In this document: positions 42,088-49,862 of the stretch, piece after piece
Layout: each line of letters opens with the position of its first letter
Numbering within the stretch: position 1 is the first letter of the stretch
Source: JALYLC01 sp963743275
GTDB taxonomy: Bacteria; Actinomycetota; Thermoleophilia; Gaiellales; JALYLC01
Direction: 5' to 3'
Assembly: GCA_963743275.1 (NCBI GenBank)
Contig: CAVUPB010000007.1
Location: forward strand, 620,001-684,000
Length of the DNA: 64,000 nt
Made by a program: the position numbers and the translations under genes
Notes under the pieces: generated by a model
Database searches by the model: none
Seen by the model: only the letters and a program-made list of their open reading frames with translations
What the model was told of the DNA's origin: nothing

Positions 42088-42446
42088 TGCGCGCTCTCCG
42101 CGTAGGCGCCGAGCGTGTGCGCCAGAAGATCCGAGCCGCGAGCGGTGAGCGAGTAGTAGACGATCTTGCCGTCTCGCCGGGCGGTCGCGAGCCCGGCCTG
42201 CCGCAGCACACGTACGTGGTGGGAGACGAGGTTCTGTGAGCGGCCGCTGATCCACGCGAGATCGCACACGCACAGCTCGTCGCCGAGCGCGAGGGCGTGC
42301 GCGAGCGCGAGCCGCGTTGGATCCGAGAGCGCCTTCGCAGCGAGAGCGGCCGGCTCGTGGCGTTCGTGCGCACCGAACAGCGCGGCCCGCACGGCCTCGG
42401 CGCGGGGAAGATCGATGCACAGCAGATCGCAACCGTCGAGGCTCAT
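42084..42446 (-). CDS. ArsR family metal sensor, CadC/CmtR-like
   Basis: The 120-residue protein has an N-terminal CDLLCIDLPRAE segment and ELCVCDLAWISGRSQNLVSHH in the DNA-recognition region. Cys in the N-terminal arm and the CVC motif in the recognition helix are the soft-metal ligands used by CadC and CmtR to sense Cd, Pb or Zn. The wing is RRDGKIVYYSLT. It probably represses itself and the coupled transporter. A TATCGA-N14-TTGATA inverted repeat at 42446-42471, at the start codon, may be its operator. Confidence 0.86.
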   Translation of the reverse strand: MSLDGCDLLCIDLPRAEAVRAALFGAHERHEPAALAAKALSDPTRLALAHALALGDELCVCDLAWISGRSQNLVSHHVRVLRQAGLATARRDGKIVYYSLTARGSDLLAHTLGAYAESAQ

Positions 42447-42568
42447 ATCGACACGTTAACGGAGATTGATACGTACGACATCGGACGTGCCCCGTATTCG
42501 TGCAACTCGAATCCGGTTTCCTTGCCGGCGGTCTTGGCGAGGCAGGCGCCACAGGTACCTGGCCATCG

Positions 42569-43087
42569 TCAGTCTCCTCCGGCGGCTCGGCCGCTGACGC
42601 GGCCGGGCCGGAGGGGCCGCACGTGGTCGCGTACGCGCTCGAGCGCCTGCGGGAGCGTCGCGAGCCGGCGCGGGTCGAGGTGCTGGACGAAATGCTCCTG
42701 GATGCCGCGGCGGTGGACGATCCGTGCGGCCTTCAGCGTCTCGAGGCCTTTGGGCGTGATGTGGACGAGCACCACGCGCCGGTTGTCGGCCGGGCGCTCG
42801 CGCCGCACGAGGCCCGCCTCCTCCATCCGGTCGACGACGCGGGTGAGTCCGCTCTTGCTGAGCAGGATGCGGCTCGCGAGCTCGTTCATCCGCAGCCCGC
42901 CCTCCGCCTCCTCGAGGTGGACGAGCGCGTCGTACCAGCCGAGCGTGATTCCGCGTTCGGCCTGCAGTTCGGCATCGAGGATGTCGATCAGCGCGTAGGC
43001 CGTCTCGAGGAACACGCGCCAGGCGGCGAGCTCGTCGGAAGTCGGGCTTGACAGGTTCCGGTCGTTCTGCAATTGTCCGCCTTGCAA
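42569..43087 (-). CDS. MarR family transcriptional regulator
   Basis: The protein has 172 residues if it begins at the TTG at 43087; the start is uncertain. The winged helix is clear: ITLGWYDALVHLEEAEGGLR, then LSKSGLTRVVDRMEEAGLVR and the wing RERPADNRRVVLVHIT. It is divergent from the small monooxygenase-like and cupin genes at 43143-43819, which it likely regulates. It resembles the MarR/cupin pair at 20664-21794. Confidence 0.85.
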   Translation of the reverse strand: MQGGQLQNDRNLSSPTSDELAAWRVFLETAYALIDILDAELQAERGITLGWYDALVHLEEAEGGLRMNELASRILLSKSGLTRVVDRMEEAGLVRRERPADNRRVVLVHITPKGLETLKAARIVHRRGIQEHFVQHLDPRRLATLPQALERVRDHVRPLRPGRVSGRAAGGD

Positions 43088-43105
43088 CAGTCGACTAAGA
43101 GACTG
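43088..43105. promoter_or_regulatory. Inverted repeat in the divergent MarR promoter
   Basis: CAGTC-GACTAAGA-GACTG is an 18-bp inverted repeat directly next to the proposed MarR start and 38 bp before the divergent gene. Size and position suit a MarR dimer site. Confidence 0.45.
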
Positions 43106-43142
43106 ATGCAGAGTGTACCAAGCTTCGGGAGAGGAGACACCA

Positions 43143-43412
43143 GTGGTTCGGATGTTCGTTCGGCACAGGGTCGCGGACTACGGGGCGTGGAGAGCTGCGT
43201 ACGACAGCCTCGACCCGCAGCGGCAGGAGATGGGCGCATCCGGTCACGACGTCTTCCAGACGCTCGGTGATCAGAACGACGTGACGGCCTGGCACGACTT
43301 CGCGAGCGAGCAGGCGGCGAAGTCGTTCGCGTCCTCGCCGCAGCTGCGCGACGCGATGCAGCGCGCCGGCGTCCAGGGCGCTCCCGACATCTGGTTCACG
43401 AGCGCGAGCTAG
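43143..43412 (+). CDS. Small ABM/Dabb-like protein
   Basis: The 89-residue protein starts at a GTG after a GAGAGGAG ribosome site. RMFVRHRVADYGAWRAAYD and a later TAWHDFASEQAAKSFASSP give the ferredoxin-like alpha/beta pattern of antibiotic-biosynthesis-monooxygenase and stress-responsive dimeric proteins. No reaction can be assigned. It is eight bases before the cupin gene and is probably co-transcribed with it. Confidence 0.65.
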   Translation: MVRMFVRHRVADYGAWRAAYDSLDPQRQEMGASGHDVFQTLGDQNDVTAWHDFASEQAAKSFASSPQLRDAMQRAGVQGAPDIWFTSAS

Positions 43413-43420
43413 GAGATCTC

Positions 43421-43819
43421 ATGCCTGATGTGACGGTCAAGCGGATCGACGACATGGAGTCGATCTGGGGCGGGAGCTTCGTGCGTGCGCGCGCCTCCCT
43501 CGGCGCGAGCTCGTTCGGGATGAACATCCGCAACTTCCCGCCGAACTACGACGAGTACTGGGAGCACAACCACGTGGACCCGCCCGCCGCCGACGGCGAG
43601 GAGGAGGTCTACTCGGCCCTTCAGGGCCAGGCGACGCTGCACGTGGACGGTCAGGAGTACGTGCTCTCGCCCGGCGTCTTCGCCCGTGTCGGCGCCGCCG
43701 AGAAGCGCAAGATCACCACTGGGCCGGAGGGCGTTCAGCTCCTCTGCATCGGCGGCGTTCCGGGACGCGCGTACGCGCCCCTGCCGATCGTGGAGCTGGG
43801 CGGGCCGGAGAGCCTCTAG
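43421..43819 (+). CDS. Cupin-domain protein
   Basis: The 132-residue protein has one cupin barrel. WEHNHVD and a following Glu-rich EEEVYSALQGQATL form motif 1, with metal ligands His, His and Glu; motif 2 is weaker (LSPGVFARVGAAEKRKI) and lacks the usual His. It may bind a metal or small molecule, but no function is known. Tandem hairpins follow it. Confidence 0.75.
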   Translation: MPDVTVKRIDDMESIWGGSFVRARASLGASSFGMNIRNFPPNYDEYWEHNHVDPPAADGEEEVYSALQGQATLHVDGQEYVLSPGVFARVGAAEKRKITTGPEGVQLLCIGGVPGRAYAPLPIVELGGPESL

Positions 43820-43849
43820 CTCGCTCGGCGAGACCGCATCGCGCCTCGA

Positions 43850-43898
43850 GGGGCCTACCGGCGTCCGGGTAGGCCCCCGGGGCTGCGACCTCAGGTCG
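43850..43898. terminator. Tandem GC-rich hairpins between convergent genes
   Basis: GGGGCCTACC and GGTAGGCCCC (43850-43877) form a ten-pair stem with an eight-base loop. GCGACC-TCA-GGTCGC (43884-43898) follows. Neither has a T-tract, which is common for actinobacterial terminators. They can end both the cupin transcript and the leftward nitrile-hydratase-like transcript. Confidence 0.65.
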
Positions 43899-43970
43899 CG
43901 CCTCGGTCTCGGTTCACCTTCAACTTGAATCGCGCGAGGTGTCCGTGCGTGGTCGCACCGCCCCGCGTGA

Positions 43971-44627
43971 TCAGGCGGGGCGCTCGAGGTACGACTCCGA
44001 GAGGTCGACGAACACCTGGAACGGAGGCTCCTCGCCGGCGCCGAAGAGGTCGCGGGAACCGAAGCGCACGGCGTAGACCGCCTCGGGAGCCCGCTCCTCG
44101 CCGCGCGCGACCGCGTCGGGGAGCGAGTCGTCGCCGTGCACGCGCGCGACCACGCCGACGACCCCGCGCACGTAGCGCGGGCAGCGCGTGTGCCCCGCCG
44201 GCCGCATGCGACGCACGCGCACGCGATCGCCCGGCCCGAAGCGCGGTGCGCTCGCGGCGGCCAGTGGATGTCCGCTGCGCGCCGCCTCCAGGCAACGCCC
44301 GGCGAGCTCCGGGTCGCGCCGCTCGGGCGGCGCGTGCATGCCGGCGCGCGCCATCGCGGCCTGCAGGTCGGCCGGGGTCAGCGTCCCGGCGCGCTGCAAG
44401 CGCTGGACGAGGCCGTACAGCCAGCGCTCGTAGTACGACGCCGCCAGGTAGTCGCGCGGCGGCATCGACTCGATCGCCTCGCGGAAGTGTCCGCGCGTGA
44501 TCCCGGCGGCGCCGGCCACCTCGGTCAACGCGAACAGGCGTCGCTCCCAGGCCGCGTGGAAGACCTCGCCGTCGCGCACGACCGGCCCGAATCCCTGCAT
44601 CCCGCCCATGTCGTGGGCGCCGTCCAC
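43971..44627 (-). CDS. nthB: Nitrile hydratase beta subunit-like protein, without alpha subunit
   Basis: The 218-residue protein opens with MDGAHDMGGMQGFGPV, the signature of nitrile hydratase beta subunits. It has the helical middle domain (YYERWLYGLVQRL) and the C-terminal SH3-like barrel (FGPGDRVRVRRMRPAGHTRC then PRYVRGVVGVV). The enzyme normally needs an alpha subunit with a CSLCSC-type metal motif, and no such gene is within this window. It could be an accessory or a subunit of a thiocyanate hydrolase-like enzyme whose partner is elsewhere. Confidence 0.85.
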   Translation of the reverse strand: MDGAHDMGGMQGFGPVVRDGEVFHAAWERRLFALTEVAGAAGITRGHFREAIESMPPRDYLAASYYERWLYGLVQRLQRAGTLTPADLQAAMARAGMHAPPERRDPELAGRCLEAARSGHPLAAASAPRFGPGDRVRVRRMRPAGHTRCPRYVRGVVGVVARVHGDDSLPDAVARGEERAPEAVYAVRFGSRDLFGAGEEPPFQVFVDLSESYLERPA

Positions 44628-44692
44628 GCGCCGATCCTAGCGGCACCTGAAGCCGGCATTCCAGGAGCGAGGAAGAGTGAGGCGGCGGCGTG

Positions 44693-45160
44693 CTATCCGC
44701 AGACGCGCACGGCGCGGGTCTTCGTCTTCAGCGTCGCGGACGTGAGCGTCGCGTAGGGCTCGCCGTTGAGGTCGCGGCTGATCTTCGTGAGCGGCGAGGC
44801 GCGGTGCGCGTCGAGGTAGATCAGATTCGCCTTCGCGGCCCGGCGCGTCGCCTTGCGGTAGGCGCGGATCGCCTTCTTGCAGGTGCGGCGCTGGTGCAGC
44901 GAGATGCGGGCGATCCCCTTCTCCCAGGCCGCCTGCTCGGCGCGCAGGGTGCGCCGCTCGGCGCGCACGAAGCAGCGCCCGACGCGGTGGTCGTCGTGGC
45001 CGAAGCGCTTCTGGCAGACGTTGCCGATGTGCGTGACGTCGCGCTGCACGCGCGCGCTGAAGTGCGCCCACCACAGCGCGAAGCTGGGCGGCTTCGCCTC
45101 CGATGCCACGGGCAGGGCGAGCAGGAGGGCGACCACGGCGACTGCGGCGCGCCTCTTCAC
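44693..45160 (-). CDS. Secreted basic protein of unknown function
   Basis: The 155-residue protein, from the GTG overlapping the phosphoesterase stop, has a signal peptide (MKRRAAVAVVALLLALPVAS) with cleavage near residue 22. The rest is rich in Arg, Lys and His with four spaced Cys (CQKRFG, RCFVRAE, TCKKAIR, final CG) that could form disulfides outside the cell. No family is recognised. Coupling to the large phosphoesterase suggests a joint extracellular role. Confidence 0.6.
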   Translation of the reverse strand: MKRRAAVAVVALLLALPVASEAKPPSFALWWAHFSARVQRDVTHIGNVCQKRFGHDDHRVGRCFVRAERRTLRAEQAAWEKGIARISLHQRRTCKKAIRAYRKATRRAAKANLIYLDAHRASPLTKISRDLNGEPYATLTSATLKTKTRAVRVCG

Positions 45161-47661
45161 GGGCCGAGGCGCTGCGTCCCGAAGGCCGCGTCGTCGAAGA
45201 CCACGTCGTAGGTGCGGCCCGTCTGGACCTCGCCGATCTGGAACTCCGTGATCGGATTGCTCGCGAGGTTCGTCAGCGCGGAGGAGAGGTCTGCGACCTT
45301 CGTCCCGTCGAGCCAGACCTCGCTGACGCCGGCGGCGCCGTTCGTGAGGAAGTGGAGCTCGAGCGAGTGCCACCCCGGGCCGGCCACGAGCGCGCTCGTG
45401 GTGGTGGTCGCGGCGATGTCGTTGCGCAGCCCGAGCTGGCCGGTCGCCGTCACGAACGCGTAGCCGAGCGACACGCTGCCCGCGGAGCGCATGCGCAGCA
45501 GGTTGACCTGGCTCGCCGCGCTCTTGACGTTGAACCAGACCCGGGCGTAGCCGTCGCGCGTGGCCGTCACGGTCTTCTTCGCGTACGTGGCCCCGTTGAC
45601 CGTGTTGCCCTCCGCCGCCGAGCTGCCGCTGTGGACGGTCGCCGCCTGGACGACGAGGCCGGCCGACGACGTCCAGCCGGTGAGCCCGGCCTCGAAGCCG
45701 TTCGTGAACGGAATCACGGTTCCGGGGGTCGTCGCCGAGGCGGGCGAGGAGTCGCCCGACGCGTTGCCCGCCGCGTCGCGTGCGCGCACCGTGTACTGGT
45801 AGGTCGTGGTCGGGGTCGCCGTCGTGTCGGAGTAGGCCGTCTGCGCTGCCCCGGCCGTGCCGATGACGACGCCGTCGCGGGAGATGTCGTAGCCGGCGAG
45901 GCCGCCGGCGTCGCTCGACGCGGCCCAGGTCACGCCCACGGAGCCCGGCCCGAGCGCCGTGGCGACGACCGAGGCGGGAACCGTCGGCGCGGTGGCGTCG
46001 ACCGTCCACGTGCGGACGTCGGGGGTCGTGTCGGTGCCGGAGGCCGCGGTGGCGGCGACCGTGAACGTGTGGCTGCCGTCGGCCAGGCCGGTGTAGGTGA
46101 CCGGGCTCGTGCACGCCGCCGGCGCGCTGCCGTCGAGCGAGCAGGCGAACGTCGACGGGTCGATCGTCGAGTGGAAGGAGAACGTCGCCGAGCCCGAGCT
46201 CGACGGGGTCGCCGGCGCGCTGTCGATCACGGTGTCGGGGATCGTCTGGGCGAACGAGTAGGTCTGCACGTCGAACGTCCGGCCGAGCTCGTCGGTCGGC
46301 GCCACCGTGACGGTCGTGCCGGAGACGGTCACCTTGATGAAGTGGAAGACCTGCGTGGCGGACGTGGGCACCGGCGCGCCGCCGCACGTCGTCCCCTTCA
46401 GCTTCGTCGGCGACCAGCCGAGGCCGTACGCGTCGAACGCGTGGCAGGGTCCGATCGGCTCGAGCGTCGCGCCGCCACCGCCCGTGACGTAGGTGAACGG
46501 ATACCCGGGCGCGCTCGCGAGGTTGCGCTCGTAGACGTGCGAGTGGCCGTTGAAGGCGATGTTGACGCCGTACTGCGCGAGCAGGCCCTCGAGCGAGCTC
46601 GGGCCCTGCAGGAACGTGTCCGAGCCCTGGCTCTTGTCATCCGAGTAGAACGGGTAGTGCGAGAACGCGAACTTGAGGCCCGAGGGGTGCGACTGCAGGT
46701 CGGCGAGCAGCCACGCGTACTCGGGCGTGCCGGGGGCGAAGTGGGCCGCGTAGTCGTTCGCGTACACGCTCGCGGTGCCGTTGTTCGTGTCGCCCCACGC
46801 CGAGGTCAGCACGTAGAAGCGCGCGGGCCCGGCGTTGAACGCGTACCACGCGCTCGCGTAGTTCGTCGACGTGGTGCCGTTGACGCAGCAGTAGACGTCG
46901 TTCGCGTAGCGCCCCCCGGAGCTCGCGACCGCCACGTCCTGCGGCCAGTTCTTGAGGTCGGCGTGGGCCGTGCCGCTCAGCCCGTGGTTGCCGGAGGCGG
47001 TGAAGAGCGGCACCGACGCACCGGGGACGGGCCAGAAGTTCGCGCCGAAGATCGCGCCCATCGCGGCTCCGACCTGCTTGAGGTCGCCGTAGTTGGTCTG
47101 GCTGCCCGACGGGTAGCCGTTGTCGCCGGTCGTGACCGCAAAGCGGACGCCGCTCGTGGCGAGCGTGCCGAGCAGGTTCTGCTGGTCGGGGTTGTTGCCG
47201 TTCGCGTCGACGAGCCCCCAGTCGCCGAAGACCGCGAACGAGAACGGCTGCGACGAGCCCGCCGGCGCCTGCGTCGTGAACACGGGCGAGGCGCCGCTCC
47301 CGAGCAGGTCGGTCGTGCCGAGCAGCGCGCGGTAGCAGTAGCTGCCGGCGCTCGGGAGGGAGAGCGAGGCCTTCCACTGGTACTCGTTCACGGTTCCGAC
47401 CGTGACGGTGGAGCGGACGGCGCTCTGCGTGGAGGTGAGCGTGCACGAGCCGCCGCTGGACGGCCCGTAGGACACCGACGCGGCGGTCCCGCTCTGGTCC
47501 GTCGCGAAGTTCACGATCACGTGCAGTCCGACCAGGTCGGTCAGATAGGGCGCGCGGGTGAGATGCGTGTCGTAGGTTGCGGCGCCCGCGGGGCTCGTGA
47601 GGCCGCCGAGGACGAGGACGGCCAGTGTCACGAGCACTGTGGGCTTTCGCATGACCGCCAT
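45157..47661 (-). CDS. Secreted purple-acid-phosphatase-like metallophosphoesterase with FN3 and LamG-like domains
   Basis: The 834-residue protein has a signal peptide at 1-28. An N-terminal FN3-like domain (about 30-130) is followed by a calcineurin-type phosphoesterase: FAVFGDWGLVD, TTGDNGYPSG, ASGNHG and SHYPFY then FNGHSHVYERN, which supply the two-metal ligands. An Ig-like region, an FN3 domain around residue 560 and a C-terminal jelly-roll (LamG-like) domain follow. It should hydrolyse phosphate esters outside the cell. A shorter start at 47652 is possible. Confidence 0.82.
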   Translation of the reverse strand: MAVMRKPTVLVTLAVLVLGGLTSPAGAATYDTHLTRAPYLTDLVGLHVIVNFATDQSGTAASVSYGPSSGGSCTLTSTQSAVRSTVTVGTVNEYQWKASLSLPSAGSYCYRALLGTTDLLGSGASPVFTTQAPAGSSQPFSFAVFGDWGLVDANGNNPDQQNLLGTLATSGVRFAVTTGDNGYPSGSQTNYGDLKQVGAAMGAIFGANFWPVPGASVPLFTASGNHGLSGTAHADLKNWPQDVAVASSGGRYANDVYCCVNGTTSTNYASAWYAFNAGPARFYVLTSAWGDTNNGTASVYANDYAAHFAPGTPEYAWLLADLQSHPSGLKFAFSHYPFYSDDKSQGSDTFLQGPSSLEGLLAQYGVNIAFNGHSHVYERNLASAPGYPFTYVTGGGGATLEPIGPCHAFDAYGLGWSPTKLKGTTCGGAPVPTSATQVFHFIKVTVSGTTVTVAPTDELGRTFDVQTYSFAQTIPDTVIDSAPATPSSSGSATFSFHSTIDPSTFACSLDGSAPAACTSPVTYTGLADGSHTFTVAATAASGTDTTPDVRTWTVDATAPTVPASVVATALGPGSVGVTWAASSDAGGLAGYDISRDGVVIGTAGAAQTAYSDTTATPTTTYQYTVRARDAAGNASGDSSPASATTPGTVIPFTNGFEAGLTGWTSSAGLVVQAATVHSGSSAAEGNTVNGATYAKKTVTATRDGYARVWFNVKSAASQVNLLRMRSAGSVSLGYAFVTATGQLGLRNDIAATTTTSALVAGPGWHSLELHFLTNGAAGVSEVWLDGTKVADLSSALTNLASNPITEFQIGEVQTGRTYDVVFDDAAFGTQRLGP

Positions 47662-47728
47662 GATTCAACGCCGGCGGTGGTGCGGCAATGCATCGTCCGG
47701 TCCATTCGCGCGGGTCTGGCCGATATCC

Positions 47729-47747
47729 GATGTAGTACGCCTACATC
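47729..47747. promoter_or_regulatory. Perfect inverted repeat in a divergent promoter region
   Basis: GATGTAG-TACGC-CTACATC is a perfect seven-base inverted repeat with a five-base centre. It lies between the divergent genes starting at 47661 and 47772. The GTAG...CTAC core resembles another palindrome before the hibernation factor gene at 62979-62989. It looks like a dimeric regulator site. Confidence 0.5.
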
Positions 47748-47771
47748 TCGCGCGCGACGGGCCGGAATCGT

Positions 47772-49862
47772 GTGGCAATTAGAGACCGGTTCCGGCATAC
47801 TCGCTCGCCCTTGAGGCCGTCGATCCTCCTCCGTTCGACCGCTTGCGCCGCCGCGCTTGCGCTGCTCGCTGCGATCGCGGCCGGCCCGGCCGCCGCGGCC
47901 GGCAACAACGGGCGCATCGCGGTCGTGTCGGCGGCCTCCGGCAACGACGACATCGTCAGCATCGCCGCGGACGGCTCGGGACCCACGGCGCTGACGAGCG
48001 ATGCCCACGCGGACGAGGATCCGGCGTACTCGCCCGACGGCACGCGCATCGCATTCGTGCGGCAGACCGACGGCGGCGAGTACACGCTCTGGACGATGCA
48101 CGCCGACGGCAGCGGCGCAATCGCGCTCACGCCCCCGGGCGTCTCGGCGCGGCACCCGAGCTGGTCGCCCGACGGCGCGCGGATCGTCTTCGACCGGGCC
48201 GGCGCGACGAGCGGGCGCGATCTCTGGGTCGTCGACGCGGCCGGCACCGGCCTGCACTCGATCGTGACGCATGCCGGCTCCGACGCCGAGCCGGCCTGGT
48301 CGCCCGACGGCACGCGCATCGCCTTCACGACCGACCGCTACGGGGGCAGCGACATCGTCACCGTGAACCCTGACGGCGGGGGCTTGCGGCGGCTCACGCG
48401 CGACGCCGCGAACGACCGCCAGGCCGCGTGGTCGTCGGACGGATCTGCGATCGCGTTCGTCTCGAACCGCACGGGGGCCGATGCGATCTGGACGATGACG
48501 GCGACGGGCCGCGGCCAGGCCCAGCTCGTCCCCGCGAGCGCCGGCGATCACGCCCCCGCGTTCTCCCCGGACGGCGCGCGGATCGCGTTCCGCCGCGGCC
48601 CCGACGTCTGGATCGCGAACGCCGACGGCAAGCTGGCGGCGCGCGTCGCGTTCGCGCCGACGAGTGATTCCGTGCCCTCCTGGCAGGCCGAGCCGGCGCC
48701 CGACATCGCCGTCGGTCAGAGCGTCCAGCCGACCGCGACGACCGTCGGCGGCGCGGTCACGTTCACGATCTCGGTCGGCAACCGGGGTTCGGCTCCGGCT
48801 GCGCACGTGGTCGTGAGCGACACCCTGCCGACGCTCTCGACGCTGATCTCGGCGACGGCGCAGGCGGGCTCCTGCACGGCGGCCGGCGTCGTCCGCTGCG
48901 ATCTCGGCGGGCTCGCCGTCGCCCAGACGGTCACGATCGCGATCACCGTCACGGTGCGCTCGCGCGGCGCGCTCGTCAACAGCGCGAGCGCCGCGACCGA
49001 GCCGGCCGACTTCCGGTCGGTCAACGACCGCGCCGACGGGACGGTCACGGTCGCGCCCGCCGCGGACGGCTGCACGATCCTCGGCACCGATGGACCGGAC
49101 GTGCTCACCGGCACGAAGGCCGCCGACGTGATCTGCGGGCTCGGCGGCAACGACGTGATCACGGGCGGGAACGGGCGCGACCGGCTGCTCGGCGGGGCGG
49201 GCGACGATCGCATCGACGGCGGCTCCGGCGACGACGTGATCGCCGGTGGCGACGGCAACGACCACATCTGGGGCCGCAACGGCAGCGACGTCATCGACGG
49301 CGGCAACGGCAACGACGTCATCGACGCCGGCTCCGGCGCGGATCGCGTCAGAGCCGGAGCGGGCAACGATGCGGTGCGCTCGGGCCAGGGCAACGACGCC
49401 GTCGACGGAGGCCCCGGGGCGGACGTGATCGACGCCGGCTCCGGGAACGACGTCGTGCGCGGCGGCGCGGGCGCCGACCGCATCGCGGGCGGCTCGGGCG
49501 ACGACGTGATCGCGGGCGGAGCCGGTGCCGATCGCATCGCGGGCGGCCACGGGCGCGACCGCCTGCGCGGCGGCGCCGGGCCCGACGTGCTGCTCGGCGG
49601 CGCGGGCGCCGACCGCATCCGCGGTGACGGCGGCAACGACCAGATCGCAGGCGGCGAGTCGGCCGACGTCCTCGCCGGCGATGCCGGCGACGACACGATC
49701 TCGGGCGACGGCGGTGGCGACCGGATCAGCGGCGGCGCGGGCGCCGACCGGATCGAGGCCGCCGACCACCTGCGCGACCACGTCGACGGCGGGCCCGGGC
49801 AGGACACGGCGCGCGCCGATCCGGTGGACGTGCTGGTCGGCATCGAGGCGCGCCGGTCATGA
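47772..49862 (+). CDS. Secreted PD40 beta-propeller, DUF11 and RTX-repeat protein
   Basis: The protein has 696 residues from GTG 47772; a TTG at 47811 is an alternative that gives a cleaner signal peptide. TolB/PD40 propeller repeats occupy about residues 45-310 (recurring YSPDGTRIAF, SWSPDGARIVF). A DUF11 adhesion-type domain spans 315-430 (PTATTVGGAVTFTISVGNRG). About 20 calcium-binding RTX nonapeptides follow (GGNGNDVIDAGSG pattern) to the end. It is likely a calcium-stabilised surface or secreted protein. Its stop overlaps the next gene (ATGA). Confidence 0.82.
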   Translation: MAIRDRFRHTRSPLRPSILLRSTACAAALALLAAIAAGPAAAAGNNGRIAVVSAASGNDDIVSIAADGSGPTALTSDAHADEDPAYSPDGTRIAFVRQTDGGEYTLWTMHADGSGAIALTPPGVSARHPSWSPDGARIVFDRAGATSGRDLWVVDAAGTGLHSIVTHAGSDAEPAWSPDGTRIAFTTDRYGGSDIVTVNPDGGGLRRLTRDAANDRQAAWSSDGSAIAFVSNRTGADAIWTMTATGRGQAQLVPASAGDHAPAFSPDGARIAFRRGPDVWIANADGKLAARVAFAPTSDSVPSWQAEPAPDIAVGQSVQPTATTVGGAVTFTISVGNRGSAPAAHVVVSDTLPTLSTLISATAQAGSCTAAGVVRCDLGGLAVAQTVTIAITVTVRSRGALVNSASAATEPADFRSVNDRADGTVTVAPAADGCTILGTDGPDVLTGTKAADVICGLGGNDVITGGNGRDRLLGGAGDDRIDGGSGDDVIAGGDGNDHIWGRNGSDVIDGGNGNDVIDAGSGADRVRAGAGNDAVRSGQGNDAVDGGPGADVIDAGSGNDVVRGGAGADRIAGGSGDDVIAGGAGADRIAGGHGRDRLRGGAGPDVLLGGAGADRIRGDGGNDQIAGGESADVLAGDAGDDTISGDGGGDRISGGAGADRIEAADHLRDHVDGGPGQDTARADPVDVLVGIEARRS

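Noticed and set aside
42569..42571. UGA at the end of the MarR gene as a second selenocysteine codon
   Set aside because: MarR proteins end near this length, no Cys is expected here, and no SECIS-like stem follows at the right distance.
20485..44000. The whole accessory region as a genomic island inserted at tRNA-Ser(CGA)
   Set aside because: No integrase and no second copy of the tRNA 3' end could be found at a far border, so the idea is not supported.
49100..49800. Dense short DNA repeats that could suggest a CRISPR or satellite array
   Set aside because: The repeats are in frame and encode calcium-binding RTX nonapeptides; units vary and no spacers exist.
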